Assembly (NCBI GenBank): GCA_016717855.1
Contig: JADKEV010000004.1
Span: forward strand, 1-64,000
DNA length: 64,000 bases
DNA from: Betaproteobacteria bacterium
Lineage (GTDB): Bacteria > Pseudomonadota > Gammaproteobacteria > Burkholderiales > Casimicrobiaceae
Direction: 5' to 3'
Shown: in pieces, positions 27,597 to 38,218 of the stretch
How positions within the stretch are numbered: the stretch's first letter is position 1
Layout of the letters: each line of letters opens with the position of its first letter
The notes under the pieces: model-generated
Database searches by the model: none
Seen by the model: only the letters and a program-made list of their open reading frames with translations
What the model was told of the DNA's origin: nothing
Program-made: the position numbers and the translations under genes

Positions 27597-28070
27597 TTGT
27601 TGAGGTCGATACGCCGTAGCAAGCATTCTGAATCGCCAAGTGTATGTGTAAACGAGAATTGAACACTCGCGTCGCGGCTGATTCCGCCCGTCAACGAGGT
27701 CCACTTCAGACCCGGTGCCGTCGACGCAACCTTACGTTCCGCGCCTGGAAGTGTAAATGCGTACAACTACGATGGCTGGTACCCCGAGACCCCGGTCAGG
27801 AAAAGTGTGCGCTCAAAACCTTGCTCCCAAGTGAGCAATGTCTCAGACTTTTCCCCACAATGCGGGACGGCGGTGTCCACAATGACAAAATTGCATATGG
27901 TGCGGGAAGACGGCTCGAAAGATAGCCTTGTTTCCGCAGTCTGTCGGTACGTCAACGAACAGTTTGGTGTGCCAAGTGACCGATAGTGTCACGCTTGCCA
28001 GTACGGCCAGCCAGACACTATCGGTACGCCTGCGAAATTTCATCCAACAGCGTCAGCGCCTTGTGAAACG
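27597..28070. other. Long intergenic region of lower GC
   Basis: No convincing gene is seen in these 474 bases between the pseudopilin start and the end of the peptide-transporter operon. Base composition is visibly less GC-rich than its neighbours. It holds TTGCTC (27821-27826) and GAGCAA (27833-27838) as a small inverted repeat and the larger inverted repeat described separately. The short open frames on the minus strand (27767-27955, 27843-28043) overlap each other and match no family I recognise. A decayed mobile element is possible but not shown. Confidence 0.5.
27979..28025. repeat. 12-bp inverted repeat beyond dppC
   Basis: ACCGATAGTGTC (27979-27990) and GACACTATCGGT (28014-28025) are perfect inverted copies separated by 23 nt. 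The element lies about 46 nt downstream of the dppC stop in the operon's direction. It could be a 3'-end hairpin, but there is no T-run, so a factor-independent terminator is doubtful. Confidence 0.75.
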
Positions 28071-28973
28071 CTACGCCTGCCGCGGATCCAGCGCGTCGCG
28101 CAGGCCGTCGCCCAGCAGGTTGAATGACAGCACCAGCAGGAAGATCGACAGCCCCGGCCAGACGGCCATCCACGGCGCGTTCTCGACGTAGTTCTTCGCC
28201 GTGTTCAGCATGCTGCCCCAGCTGGGTAGCGGCGGCTGCTGGCCGAGGCCCAGGAACGACAGGCTCGCCTCGGCGATGACCGCCGCGGCGATCGCCAGCG
28301 TGCCCTGGACGATGACCGGCGGCAGGATGTTGGGCAGCACGTGGCGTAGCGCGATGCGCAGGTGCGAGTTGCCGACCGCCCGCGCCGCCTCGACGTAGTC
28401 CTCGACCTTGACCGACAGCACCTGGGCGCGGGTCAGCCGGATGAACACCGGCGTCGCGGCCACCCCGATCGCGACCATCGCATTGGTCAGGCTGGGCCCG
28501 AGGAACGCCGCCAGCGCGATGGCCAGGATCAGGAACGGGCACGCCAGCATCGCATCGGTCATCCGGGAGATCAGCGCGTCCGGCCAGCGCCCCACATAGC
28601 CCGCGAACAGTCCCAGCGGCAGGCCGATCGCCAGCGAAATGCCCACCGAGACCAGCCCGGCCAACAGCGACGCTCGCGCCCCCCAGATCACGCGCGAGAG
28701 CACGTCGCGCCCGATTTCGTCGGTGCCGAACCAGTGCGCGGCGCTGGGCGCCTTGCGCACCGCGCTCCAGCTGGTCGCCAGCGGGTCCTGCGGCGACAGC
28801 CAGGGCGCCAGGATCGCCAGGAGCACGAAGAAGACCACGAACGCCAGGCCCAGCATCGCGCCGCGCCGCCGCCACAGCTTGCGCAAGGCGCGCCGCCACG
28901 GCCGCCGGTCCGCCGGCGCCACGTCCGCGGCGAACATCGCGCCCTCCTCCGGCACCGCTTGGGCGCGTCCCAC
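28071..28973 (-). CDS. dppC: Dipeptide/oligopeptide ABC transporter permease, DppC-like
   Basis: The 300-residue inner-membrane permease has about six spans. The first is AMLGLAFVVFFVLLAILAPW, preceded by a basic N-terminus. The DppC/OppC N-terminal motif HWFGTDEIGRDVLSRVIWGA is present, as is the EAA loop (VEAARAVGNS...LRHVLPN) that contacts the ATPases. The last gene of the operon, it begins 2 nt after dppB. An internal ATG at 28937 (MFAADV) is an alternative start. Substrates are probably peptides; this cannot be read from the permease alone. Confidence 0.92.
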   Translation of the reverse strand: MGRAQAVPEEGAMFAADVAPADRRPWRRALRKLWRRRGAMLGLAFVVFFVLLAILAPWLSPQDPLATSWSAVRKAPSAAHWFGTDEIGRDVLSRVIWGARASLLAGLVSVGISLAIGLPLGLFAGYVGRWPDALISRMTDAMLACPFLILAIALAAFLGPSLTNAMVAIGVAATPVFIRLTRAQVLSVKVEDYVEAARAVGNSHLRIALRHVLPNILPPVIVQGTLAIAAAVIAEASLSFLGLGQQPPLPSWGSMLNTAKNYVENAPWMAVWPGLSIFLLVLSFNLLGDGLRDALDPRQA

Positions 28974-28974
28974 G

Positions 28975-29916
28975 CTAGCCCCGCATCCGTGGGTTGATCA
29001 GGAAGTAGGCCAGGTCCGCGAGCAGGTTCAGGCCCACATAGGCGGTGGCCGTGAACAGCACGACGCCCTGCACCACCGCGTAGTCACGGTTGAACACAGC
29101 GTCGACGATCAGTTTGCCGAACCCCGGGATGCTGAACACCTGCTCGGTGAGCACGGCGCCGGAGAAAAGCGTGCCGAACTCGAGAGCGCCCAGCGTCACG
29201 ATGGGGATCAGCGCATTGCGCAGCGCGTGCTTGAGGACGACGACCCGCTCTTCCAGGCCCTTGGCGCGCGCGGTCCGCACATAGTCCGCGTTCAGAACCT
29301 GCAGCATCGCGCTGCGGGTGTGCCGCATCAGCACCGCGGCGATCGCGTTGCCCAGGACGAACGCGGGCATGATCATCGACTTCAGGTTGGCCGCCAGGTC
29401 CTCGAACGGACTGACGAATCCCGACGCCGGCAGCCAGCCCAGGTTCACCGATACCAGCAGGATGAGCATGATGCCCAGCCAGAAATTCGGCGTCGACAGC
29501 CCCCACAAGGCGACCACGTTGGCGGCGTAATCCCAGACCGTGTCCTTCTTCACGGCGGAGAGGATCCCCATCGCGACGCCGATCGTGAGCGCGACCATCA
29601 TCGCCATCACCGCCAGCTGCAGCGTGACGGGGAGCTTCTCGGCGATCAGCTCCAGCACCGACTTCTGGATGCGCAGCGATTCGCCGAGGTCGCCGTGCAG
29701 GACACCGTTGAGCCAGTACAGATAGCGGACCGGCAGCGGCTCGTCGAGGTGCAGCTTGGCGCGCAGGTACGCGACCACGCTCGGGTCCTGGTCCTCGCCG
29801 GCCAGGACCCGCGCCGGATCCCCGGGCAGCAGTTGCTGCAGCCCGAAGATCAGCATCGAGACGAACAGCAGCGTCGGGACGATGGTCGCGATACGCTGAA
29901 GCAGAAACCGCAGCAT
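28975..29916 (-). CDS. dppB: Dipeptide/oligopeptide ABC transporter permease, DppB-like
   Basis: The 313-residue permease starts MLRFLLQRIATIVPTLLFVS, the usual DppB N-terminal span. It has QQLLPGDPARVLAGED (family motif LxPGDP), six hydrophobic segments and the EAA-type loop VRTARAKGLEE...LRNALIP. It pairs with DppC to form the membrane channel. It lies 50 nt after the binding-protein gene. Confidence 0.93.
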   Translation of the reverse strand: MLRFLLQRIATIVPTLLFVSMLIFGLQQLLPGDPARVLAGEDQDPSVVAYLRAKLHLDEPLPVRYLYWLNGVLHGDLGESLRIQKSVLELIAEKLPVTLQLAVMAMMVALTIGVAMGILSAVKKDTVWDYAANVVALWGLSTPNFWLGIMLILLVSVNLGWLPASGFVSPFEDLAANLKSMIMPAFVLGNAIAAVLMRHTRSAMLQVLNADYVRTARAKGLEERVVVLKHALRNALIPIVTLGALEFGTLFSGAVLTEQVFSIPGFGKLIVDAVFNRDYAVVQGVVLFTATAYVGLNLLADLAYFLINPRMRG

Positions 29917-29966
29917 CGGCTACCGCTCCTCCCGCTGCAGGGACTCTGCGCCCGGCGCGCCGCCGC

Positions 29967-31487
29967 TCACTGGAACCTGAGCCCTTGCAGGCGCACCATC
30001 CCGTCGGGCACCGTGCGCAGTCCGCTCACCTTCGCGTTGTAGGCCCACAGCCAGTTCCGGTGATACAGGTAGACGACCGGACGGTCCTTGGCCACTCGTG
30101 CGGCGATCTGCTCGAAGATTTTCGCGCGGGCAGCGGGATCGACGGCGGTGCGCGACTTGCCGATCAGCTCGTCGACTTCCGGCACGCTGTAGCCGGCATA
30201 GTTGAGCGGCTGCTTGGTCTGGTGAAAGCTCTGCAGGTTGCCGTCGGGGTCCGCGCGTCCGCTCCAGGCCAGCACGTAGGCATCGAACTGGCCCTTGTCG
30301 GCCAGATTCAGCGAGGTGGCGAACTCGGTGGACTGGATCTTGACGTCGAAGCCGGCCTCCTTGGCCATCGCCTGGACCACCTGGGCGATCTTCTGCGCAT
30401 CGGAGGTCGTTGGCGTCATCAGCGTGAAGCTGGGATTGGGCACGCCCGCTTCCTTGAGCAGTGCCTTCGCGCGCGCCACGTCACGCTTCGGAATCGGCAC
30501 ATTCTTCGCATAGAACTGGCTGGTGGGCGGCACCCACTGGTTGCCCGGCAGCCCCTCCCCGTCCATCGCGACGTTGACGATGCCCTCGCGGTCGAGGGAG
30601 AGTTCGAAGGCTTCGCGCACGCGCGGGTCGCGGCCCAGCGGATTCTTCTGCGCGAAATCGCTCTTGCCGATGTTGATCGTGATGCCCTGGTAGCCCAGCT
30701 CGACGATCTTCTGCATCTTGAACCGGTTGTCGGACTTCAACGCCGCGACGTCGGAGGTGCCCATGCGCTCGATGAAGTCGAGCTGCCCCGACTTCAGGTT
30801 GGCCAGGCGCACGGTCGAATCGACGATCGGCTGGTAGAGCACCTTGTCGAAGTGGATCTCGGCCTTGTTCCAGTAGTTGGGAAAACGCTCGAGGACGATG
30901 CGATCCTGCGCGACGCGCTCGACGAAGCGGAACGGTCCCGAGCACACGGGCTTGGACCCGAAGGTGGCGCCGGCCGCCTGCGCGGCCTTGGGCGAGACCA
31001 TCATCCCGGAGCGGTCGGTCAGCATCGCCAGCAGCGGCGAGAACGGCGCCGCCAGGTTCAGCCGCACGGTGCTGTCGTCGACGACGTCGACGGTCGTCAC
31101 CGGCGCGAGCTCGCCGCGGCGGTTCGAGCCGGCCAGCGTCTTGTGGCGCTCGATGTTGAACTTCACCGCGGCGGCGTCGAACTTCTCGCCGTCGTGGAAC
31201 GTGACCCCGGAGCGCAGCTTGATGGTCAGCGCCTTGTTGTCGGGCGACCACTGGAAACCCGTGGCAAGCTGGGGGACGATGTTCAGCTTCTCGTCGAGGT
31301 CGAACAGCTTGTCGCAGAGACCCGCGAACACAATGCGCCCGACGAAGGTCCGCGCCAGCGTCGGGTCGAGGATGTCCGGATCCTCGGCCAGCCCGATCCG
31401 CAGTGTGGTCTGCGCGCTCGCGGCGCCGCCCAGGGCGAGCGCGCCGATCGCGCACAACAGTGTCGCAGCAAATTTCCTGGTTCTCAT
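29967..31487 (-). CDS. Peptide ABC transporter substrate-binding protein (family 5)
   Basis: The 506-residue periplasmic binding protein starts with a Sec signal peptide (RKFAATLLCAIGALALGGA, cleavage ASA then QTT near residue 26). No lipobox cysteine is seen, so the mature protein should be soluble. Family 5 motifs are present: RIGLAEDPDILDPT, LRSGVTFHDGEKFDAAAVKF, SGPFRFVE, and LDREGIVNVAMDGEG. The start at 31487 is preceded by AAAGGAGATC, a strong ribosome binding site 5-6 nt away. The frame remains open upstream to 31742 but lacks a leader. Peptide binding is assumed from the family; glutathione or other small solutes are alternatives. Confidence 0.93.
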   Translation of the reverse strand: MRTRKFAATLLCAIGALALGGAASAQTTLRIGLAEDPDILDPTLARTFVGRIVFAGLCDKLFDLDEKLNIVPQLATGFQWSPDNKALTIKLRSGVTFHDGEKFDAAAVKFNIERHKTLAGSNRRGELAPVTTVDVVDDSTVRLNLAAPFSPLLAMLTDRSGMMVSPKAAQAAGATFGSKPVCSGPFRFVERVAQDRIVLERFPNYWNKAEIHFDKVLYQPIVDSTVRLANLKSGQLDFIERMGTSDVAALKSDNRFKMQKIVELGYQGITINIGKSDFAQKNPLGRDPRVREAFELSLDREGIVNVAMDGEGLPGNQWVPPTSQFYAKNVPIPKRDVARAKALLKEAGVPNPSFTLMTPTTSDAQKIAQVVQAMAKEAGFDVKIQSTEFATSLNLADKGQFDAYVLAWSGRADPDGNLQSFHQTKQPLNYAGYSVPEVDELIGKSRTAVDPAARAKIFEQIAARVAKDRPVVYLYHRNWLWAYNAKVSGLRTVPDGMVRLQGLRFQ

Positions 31488-31596
31488 GATGATCTCCTTT
31501 GATCCGGGGACATTTTCCGGGGATGCGTGGTGGACAAGCGGTTGACAGGGCGGCGCCGCACACGGCCTATTGTATCGGCAGTGCGGCCGGAGGAAG

Positions 31597-32710
31597 TCAT
31601 GGCCGCGCCGCCGCGACGGGTTGCCGGAACGCCGCCTGCAACTGCAGCAGGCGGCGGGCGCCGGGACCCGCGCGTGCCGGGACCAGCGCTTCCGCGGCGG
31701 GCAGTTCGCGCCAGAGGTGGCAGGCGACGGCGTGCCCGTCATCGCCCGCCAGCACGGGAACCGTCTCTGCGCAGAGCGGCTGCGCGTGGGGGCAGCGGGT
31801 GCGAAAGTGACAGCCGCTGGGCGGCGCGATCGGGCTCGGGACGTCGCCTTGCAGGATGATCCGCTGCCGCCGCTGCCCCGGCGTCGGCACCGGGACGGCC
31901 GAGAGGAGCGCGCGCGTGTAGGGGTGGCGGGGCGCGTCGAAGATCCGGTCCTTGGGTCCGTACTCGACGATGCGGCCCAGGTACATCACCGCGACCCGCG
32001 CGGCGATGTGCTTGACCACCGCCAGATCGTGCGCGATGAACAGGTAGGACAAGCCGAAGCGGCCCTGCAGATTCGGTGAGCAGGTTGACCACCTGCGCCT
32101 GGATCGACACGTCCAGCGCCGAAACCGGCTCGTCGCAGACGATCAGCTGCGGCTCGACGGCGAGCGCGCGCGCGATGCCGATCCGCTGGCGCTGGCCGCC
32201 GGAAAACTCGTGCGGGTAGCGATCGGCGTGCGCCCCCGCGAGACCCACCAGCCCCAGCAGTTCGGCGACGCGTTGCTGGTGCCGGCCGGGCGCCAGTCCG
32301 TGCAGGGCCAGCGGTTCGCCCAGTGTCTGGCCGACCGTCATCCGCGGGTTCAGCGACGCGTAGGGATCCTGGAAGATGATCTGCATCCGGCGCCGCTGCG
32401 CGCGCAGGCCCGGGCCGTCGAGGCTGCCGATATCCGTGCCCTCGAACCAGATGCGCCCGCGGGTCGGCTCGAGCAGCCGCAGCACCAGGCGCCCCACCGT
32501 CGACTTGCCGCAGCCGGACTCGCCCACCAGCGCCAGTGTCTCGCGCCGGCCGAGGTCGAAGCTCACGCCGTCGACCGCGTGCACGACCTTGCCGCCGCGG
32601 CCGAACAGCCCGGCCTGCACCGGAAACTGCTTGACCAGCCCGTCGACGCGCAGCAGCGGTTCGGCGGCGGCCTCGCCGGCGCGGGATGGCGTATATTCCG
32701 GCGGGGTCAT
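31597..32710 (-). CDS. dppF: Peptide ABC transporter ATPase, DppF-like, frameshifted
   Basis: The second ATPase of the transporter. The N-terminal part has Walker A GESGCGKSTVGR, the Q-loop FQDPYASLNPRMTV, signature FSGGQRQRIGIARAL and Walker B LIVCDEPVSALDVS. The frame then breaks: minus-strand ACCGAATCTGCAGGGC has one extra T (plus-strand A at 32071). Dropping it gives LLTELQGRFGLSYLFIAHDL and the H-loop, followed by the oligopeptide-type C-terminus (RIVEYGPKDRIFDAPRHPYT and CHFRTRCPHAQPLC). The repaired protein would have about 370 residues, normal for DppF. As written the H-loop and C-terminal domain are lost, so it is either a sequence error or a disabled subunit. The start (32710) overlaps the dppD stop by 4 nt. 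Confidence 0.88.
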
Positions 32711-33705
32711 GCGGCTGCCGACACCGCGTCCGGCACGGCCAGCGGCGCGTTCCAGCAGGCGGCCAGGTGGCCGTTGCCGATGTCGGCGAGGGGCGGCGGC
32801 GCCTCGCGGCAACGCGCATCGGCGAACGGACAGCGGGGCGCGAACGCGCAACCGCGGATGTTGGCCAGGCGCATCGGCACCTGGCCTTCGATCGTCGACA
32901 GCCGTTCCTGCGCCAGGTCCAGTCGCGGAATGGAGCCCAGCAAGCCTATGGTGTATGGATGTTGCGGCTCGGCGAACAGCGCCTCGACGCTCGCCTGCTC
33001 GACGATGCGCCCGGCGTACATCACGAGCACGTCGTCGGCGAACTCGGCGACCACGCCCAGGTCGTGGGTGATCAGCACGATCGCCGTGCCGGTCTCCTCC
33101 CGCAGCGTGCGCATCAGGTCGAGGATCTGCGCCTGGATCGTGACGTCGAGCGCCGTGGTCGGCTCGTCGGCGATCAGCAGCCGGGGCGAACACACCAGCG
33201 CCATCGCGATCATCACCCGCTGCCGCATCCCGCCGGAGAGCCGGTGCGGATAATCGTCGTAGCGCGCCTCCGGTGACGGAATGCGCACCCGCCGCAGCAT
33301 CTCCAGCGCCTGCCCGCGCGCCGCGTTCCGCCCCAGCGGCCGGTGCCGAAGCAGGCCCTCGACGATCTGGTCGCCGATGGTGAACGCCGGGTTCAGCGAG
33401 GTCATCGGCTCCTGGAAGATCATCGCCATCTGGTTGCCGCGCAGGTCGCGCATTGCGGCCGCGGATTCCCGAAGCAGATCGGTGCCCTCGAAGCGGATCT
33501 CGCCGCTGACGATCCGGCCTGGGGGCTGCGGGACCAGGCCCATGATGGACAGCGCCGTGACGCTCTTGCCGCAGCCCGACTCGCCGACGATGCCCAGCGA
33601 GCGGCCGCGGCCGATTGAAAAGCTGACGCCGTCGACCGCGCGAAACACGCCATCGTCGGTGTGGAAATCGGTGCGCAGGTCGCGGACTTCGAGCAGCGGG
33701 GTCAT
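32707..33705 (-). CDS. dppD: Peptide ABC transporter ATPase, DppD-like
   Basis: The 332-residue ATPase is intact. Walker A is GESGCGKSVTALS, the Q-loop is FQEPMTSLNPAFTIG, the signature is LSGGMRQRVMIAMAL, Walker B is LLIADEPTTALDVT, and the H-loop is ITHDLGVVAEFADDV. The C-terminal oligo_HPY region has PQHPYTIGLLGSIP and CAFAPRCPFADARC. With DppF it forms the ATP-driven half of the importer. It overlaps the DUF1028 gene upstream and dppF downstream by 4 nt each, so the three are translationally coupled. Confidence 0.94.
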   Translation of the reverse strand: MTPLLEVRDLRTDFHTDDGVFRAVDGVSFSIGRGRSLGIVGESGCGKSVTALSIMGLVPQPPGRIVSGEIRFEGTDLLRESAAAMRDLRGNQMAMIFQEPMTSLNPAFTIGDQIVEGLLRHRPLGRNAARGQALEMLRRVRIPSPEARYDDYPHRLSGGMRQRVMIAMALVCSPRLLIADEPTTALDVTIQAQILDLMRTLREETGTAIVLITHDLGVVAEFADDVLVMYAGRIVEQASVEALFAEPQHPYTIGLLGSIPRLDLAQERLSTIEGQVPMRLANIRGCAFAPRCPFADARCREAPPPLADIGNGHLAACWNAPLAVPDAVSAAA

Positions 33706-34421
33706 GATTCCCGTGCGTTGCGCGCGGCGTGGAAGCGGGCGACGGCGGCTTCGATTTCAGCGCGGTCGGTGATGCCCGCCGGGCTGCTCCGGCCGGGCAG
33801 GCACGCGACGAACGGCTGGAAGCGCTCCAGGCTCACCGCGTACAGGCGGCGCAACTCGGCGAGCGGGTCGGCGTGATCGTCGACCCGCAGGTCCAGCGCC
33901 GGATAGTCCTCGGTCGTGCAGATGACCAGCGCCGCGCCCTGCTTGCCGCGCTTGTCGCCGCCGGCGTCCTCGCCGGCCTGCATGGCCGCGAGCAGGCGCT
34001 CGGCGAACGGATGGCTGGCGTTTGCGATGTATGCGGCCGCGGTCGCCTCGAGGACCTGCGGTCCGGCCAGCATGTTGCCCGCGGCCGACCAGCCGTGGCC
34101 GGCCAGATGTCCGCACCATTCAATGCACGCGGCGCCGGTATGGGCGGCCACGCGGCCGGACGCATCGATGATGTGCACCTGCCGGTGATCGCGACCGGGA
34201 TCGCGGGCGGTCAACGCGCGGACGACCGCGTCCGGCGCCTCGTGGCGGGTGAGCGCCTCAAGGCCGCGCGGCCCGTACAGCGGATTGACCAGCGCCTGCG
34301 TCGAGAGCGCGCCGCCGCCGCCGCGCACGAACGGGCAGAGGGCGCCCACCGCGAAGAACCGGCTGGCGATGGCCACGCCCAATGCGCCGGAATCATCTCT
34401 TGCAACGATGGACCATGTCAT
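33702..34421 (-). CDS. DUF1028 Ntn-hydrolase-like protein
   Basis: The 239-residue protein matches DUF1028 (COG3342, annotated as an uncharacterised Ntn-hydrolase-superfamily protein). It starts MTWSIVARDDSGALGVAIAS, followed by FVRGGGGALSTQALVNPLYG and HTGAACIEWCGHLAGHGWSA, then AAGNMLAGPQVLEA, all typical of the family. No signal peptide is seen. It leads the dpp operon with a 4-nt overlap, so it may act on an imported peptide or its product. That link is inference from location. ATG 34421 is chosen because it gives the canonical family start. Confidence 0.88.
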   Translation of the reverse strand: MTWSIVARDDSGALGVAIASRFFAVGALCPFVRGGGGALSTQALVNPLYGPRGLEALTRHEAPDAVVRALTARDPGRDHRQVHIIDASGRVAAHTGAACIEWCGHLAGHGWSAAGNMLAGPQVLEATAAAYIANASHPFAERLLAAMQAGEDAGGDKRGKQGAALVICTTEDYPALDLRVDDHADPLAELRRLYAVSLERFQPFVACLPGRSSPAGITDRAEIEAAVARFHAARNARES

Positions 34422-34509
34422 GTGTTGAGGGCGCCGGGGGAATGCGATCGGGTTGGATGCGCGTGCCGGGCACAGCACCGGCGACGCCAGAAGTGTACCG
34501 CGATGCGCG

Positions 34510-35922
<1,413 letters not shown>

Positions 35923-35945
35923 GACGGACCGGTCTTCCCGCCGTA

Positions 35946-36884
35946 TCAGCCACCGAGTTCCTCCGGCAGCACCACCGCGGTCCCGAGCTTGCCCACGACG
36001 ATGCCGGCGGCGTGGTTGGCGACCCCGACGGCGACCGGCAGGTCTGCGCCGGCCGCGATCATCACGCCCAGCGTCGCGATGACCGTGTCCCCGGCCCCGC
36101 TGACGTCGAAGACCTCCTGCGCCAGCGTCGGTGTGTGATGGGTCGCGCCGGCCACGAACAACGTCATGCCCTCTTCCGAGCGCGTCACCAGCAGCCCGGT
36201 GAGGTCGAGGCGCTGCCGCAGCGCCTGCGCCTTGGCGCCGAACTCGGCTTCGCCGTTCCAGCGTCCGGCGACCTGCCGGAACTCGGCGCGGTTCGGGGTC
36301 AGCAGCGTGGCGCCCGCGTACTTCGAAAAATCCTCGCCCTTCGGATCGACCAGCACCGGTATCCGATGCGTTCGCGCCAGCTCGATCATCCGCGCGATGT
36401 GGGTCAGCCCGCCCTTGCCGTAATCGGACAGGATGACCACGTCGACGTCGGGCAGCAGCGCTTCGTATTCGGCGAGCTTGGCGGCGAGGATCTCGTTGCC
36501 GGGCGGCGTCTCGAAGTCGATGCGCAGCAGCTGCTGCTGGCGGCTGATCACGCGCAGCTTGACGATGGTCGAGAAGCCGGGGTCGACCTGGAACATCGGC
36601 CGCACCCGGCTGGCCCGGAGCAGGCCATCGAGGATGCGCCCGGGCTCGTCATCGCCGACCACCGACAACAGCGTGACCTGCGCGCCCAGGCTCGCCGCGT
36701 TGCGTGCCACGTTCGCTGCGCCGCCCGGCCGCTCGTCAGTTCGAGAGACGTGGACCACCGGCACCGGCGCCTCGGGCGAGATGCGCTCGACCTCGCCGAA
36801 CCAGTAGCGATCGAGCATCACGTCCCCGGCCACCAGCACCCGGGAGGCGGCGATGCGTTCGCGAAACTCGTCGTAGGCGCGCAT
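35946..36884 (-). CDS. rfaE1: D-glycero-beta-D-manno-heptose-7-phosphate kinase
   Basis: The 312-residue PfkB/ribokinase-family enzyme phosphorylates heptose 7-phosphate for the LPS inner core. The motifs are VAGDVMLDRYWFGEVERISP near residue 18, PGGAANVARNAASLGA (substrate), LSDYGKGGLTH and DVSGAGDTVIATLG (C-terminal anion hole with catalytic Asp). Only the kinase domain is present; there is no fused nucleotidyltransferase, so it is HldA/RfaE1 rather than the bifunctional HldE. ATG 36884 gives a normal N-terminus. It lies 5 nt after ugd. The usual hldD neighbour is not here. Confidence 0.94.
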   Translation of the reverse strand: MRAYDEFRERIAASRVLVAGDVMLDRYWFGEVERISPEAPVPVVHVSRTDERPGGAANVARNAASLGAQVTLLSVVGDDEPGRILDGLLRASRVRPMFQVDPGFSTIVKLRVISRQQQLLRIDFETPPGNEILAAKLAEYEALLPDVDVVILSDYGKGGLTHIARMIELARTHRIPVLVDPKGEDFSKYAGATLLTPNRAEFRQVAGRWNGEAEFGAKAQALRQRLDLTGLLVTRSEEGMTLFVAGATHHTPTLAQEVFDVSGAGDTVIATLGVMIAAGADLPVAVGVANHAAGIVVGKLGTAVVLPEELGG

Positions 36885-36889
36885 CGCCG

Positions 36890-38218
36890 TCAGCCGTTGC
36901 GGCGACCGATGGGAAAGTACTCGAAGCCCTGCGCCCGCACGAACGCCGGGTCGTACAGGTTGCGGCCGTCGAAAATGAGCGGCGCGTTGAGCGCGGCGCG
37001 CACGGCGTCGAAATCCGGGCTGCGGAACTCCTTCCACTCGGTGACGATCACCAGCGCATCCGCCCCCTGCACCGCCACCAGCGGCGCGGCCGCGAATGTC
37101 ACGCCGGGATGATGGGCCAGCACGCGCTGCGCCTCGTGCATGGCCACCGGATCGTAGGCAACGATGTGCGCACCGCGCGCGACCAGGGCGTCGATCACGG
37201 CCAGGCTGGGCGCCTCGCGCATGTCGTCGGTGTTGGGCTTGAAGGACAAGCCCCAGACCGCCATGGTCTTGCCGGCCAGGTCCCGCCCCAGGCGGGCGAC
37301 GATCTTGTCCACCAGCCGCGTTTTCTGCGTCGAGTTGGCTTCCTCGACCGCGGCCAGCACGCGCAGCGGTGAGCCGTTCTCCTGCGCCGTTCGTTGCAGG
37401 GCCTGGACATCCTTGGGAAAGCAGGACCCGCCATAGCCCAGGCCCGGGTACAGAAAGTGGTAGCCGATGCGCGGGTCCGAGCCGATGCCCTGGCGCACGT
37501 GCTCGATGTCGGCGCCGAGTTTTTCGGCGAGGTTCGCCAATTCGTTCATGAACGAGATGCGCGTGGCCAGCATCGCGTTGGCGGCGTACTTGGTGAGTTC
37601 GGCCGACCGGATGTCCATCACCAGCAGCCGCTCGCGATTGCGCTGGAACGGCGCGTACAGCGCGCGCATCAGCTGGATGGCCTGCTCGTCGTCGGCGCCG
37701 ATGACGATCCGGTCCGGCCGCATGAAGTCCTCGACCGCGGCGCCCTCCTTCAGGAACTCCGGGTTGGAGACGACCGCGAACGGAACGTCGACGCCGCGCG
37801 CCGCGAGCTCAGCGGCGATCGCCGCGCGGACCTTGTCGGCGGTGCCCACCGGGACGGTGGACTTGTCGATGATGACCTTATGGCTCGTCATGTGCCGCCC
37901 GACGTTGCGCGCGGCCGCAACCACGTACTGCAGATCGGCCGACCCGTCCTCGCCCGGCGGCGTGCCCACGGCGATGAATTGCAGCGTGCCGTGCGCGACG
38001 CCGGCGGCGACGTCGGTCGTGAAGCGCAGCCGCCCCGCCTCGACGTTTTTGCGGATCATCTCTTCGAGGCCGGGTTCGTAAATGGGCACGCCGCCCGCGT
38101 TGAGCATGGCGATCTTTTCGGCGTTGGTGTCCAGGCAGAGGACGTCGTTGCCGACTTCGGCCAGGCAGGTGCCGGTGACCAGGCCGACGTAGCCGGTGCC
38201 TACGATCGTGAGTTTCAT
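36890..38218 (-). CDS. ugd: UDP-glucose 6-dehydrogenase
   Basis: The 442-residue NAD-dependent enzyme oxidises UDP-glucose to UDP-glucuronate, a precursor for capsule, exopolysaccharide or LPS modification. The Rossmann motif is VGTGYVGLVTGTCLAEVGND near residue 7. The catalytic Cys is in YGGSCFPKDVQAL near residue 260. The linker helix contains KYAANAMLATRISFMNELAN, with the catalytic Lys. The C-terminal UDP-binding region contains WGLSFKPNTDDMREAPS. It overlaps pyrF by 4 nt. Confidence 0.96.
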   Translation of the reverse strand: MKLTIVGTGYVGLVTGTCLAEVGNDVLCLDTNAEKIAMLNAGGVPIYEPGLEEMIRKNVEAGRLRFTTDVAAGVAHGTLQFIAVGTPPGEDGSADLQYVVAAARNVGRHMTSHKVIIDKSTVPVGTADKVRAAIAAELAARGVDVPFAVVSNPEFLKEGAAVEDFMRPDRIVIGADDEQAIQLMRALYAPFQRNRERLLVMDIRSAELTKYAANAMLATRISFMNELANLAEKLGADIEHVRQGIGSDPRIGYHFLYPGLGYGGSCFPKDVQALQRTAQENGSPLRVLAAVEEANSTQKTRLVDKIVARLGRDLAGKTMAVWGLSFKPNTDDMREAPSLAVIDALVARGAHIVAYDPVAMHEAQRVLAHHPGVTFAAAPLVAVQGADALVIVTEWKEFRSPDFDAVRAALNAPLIFDGRNLYDPAFVRAQGFEYFPIGRRNG

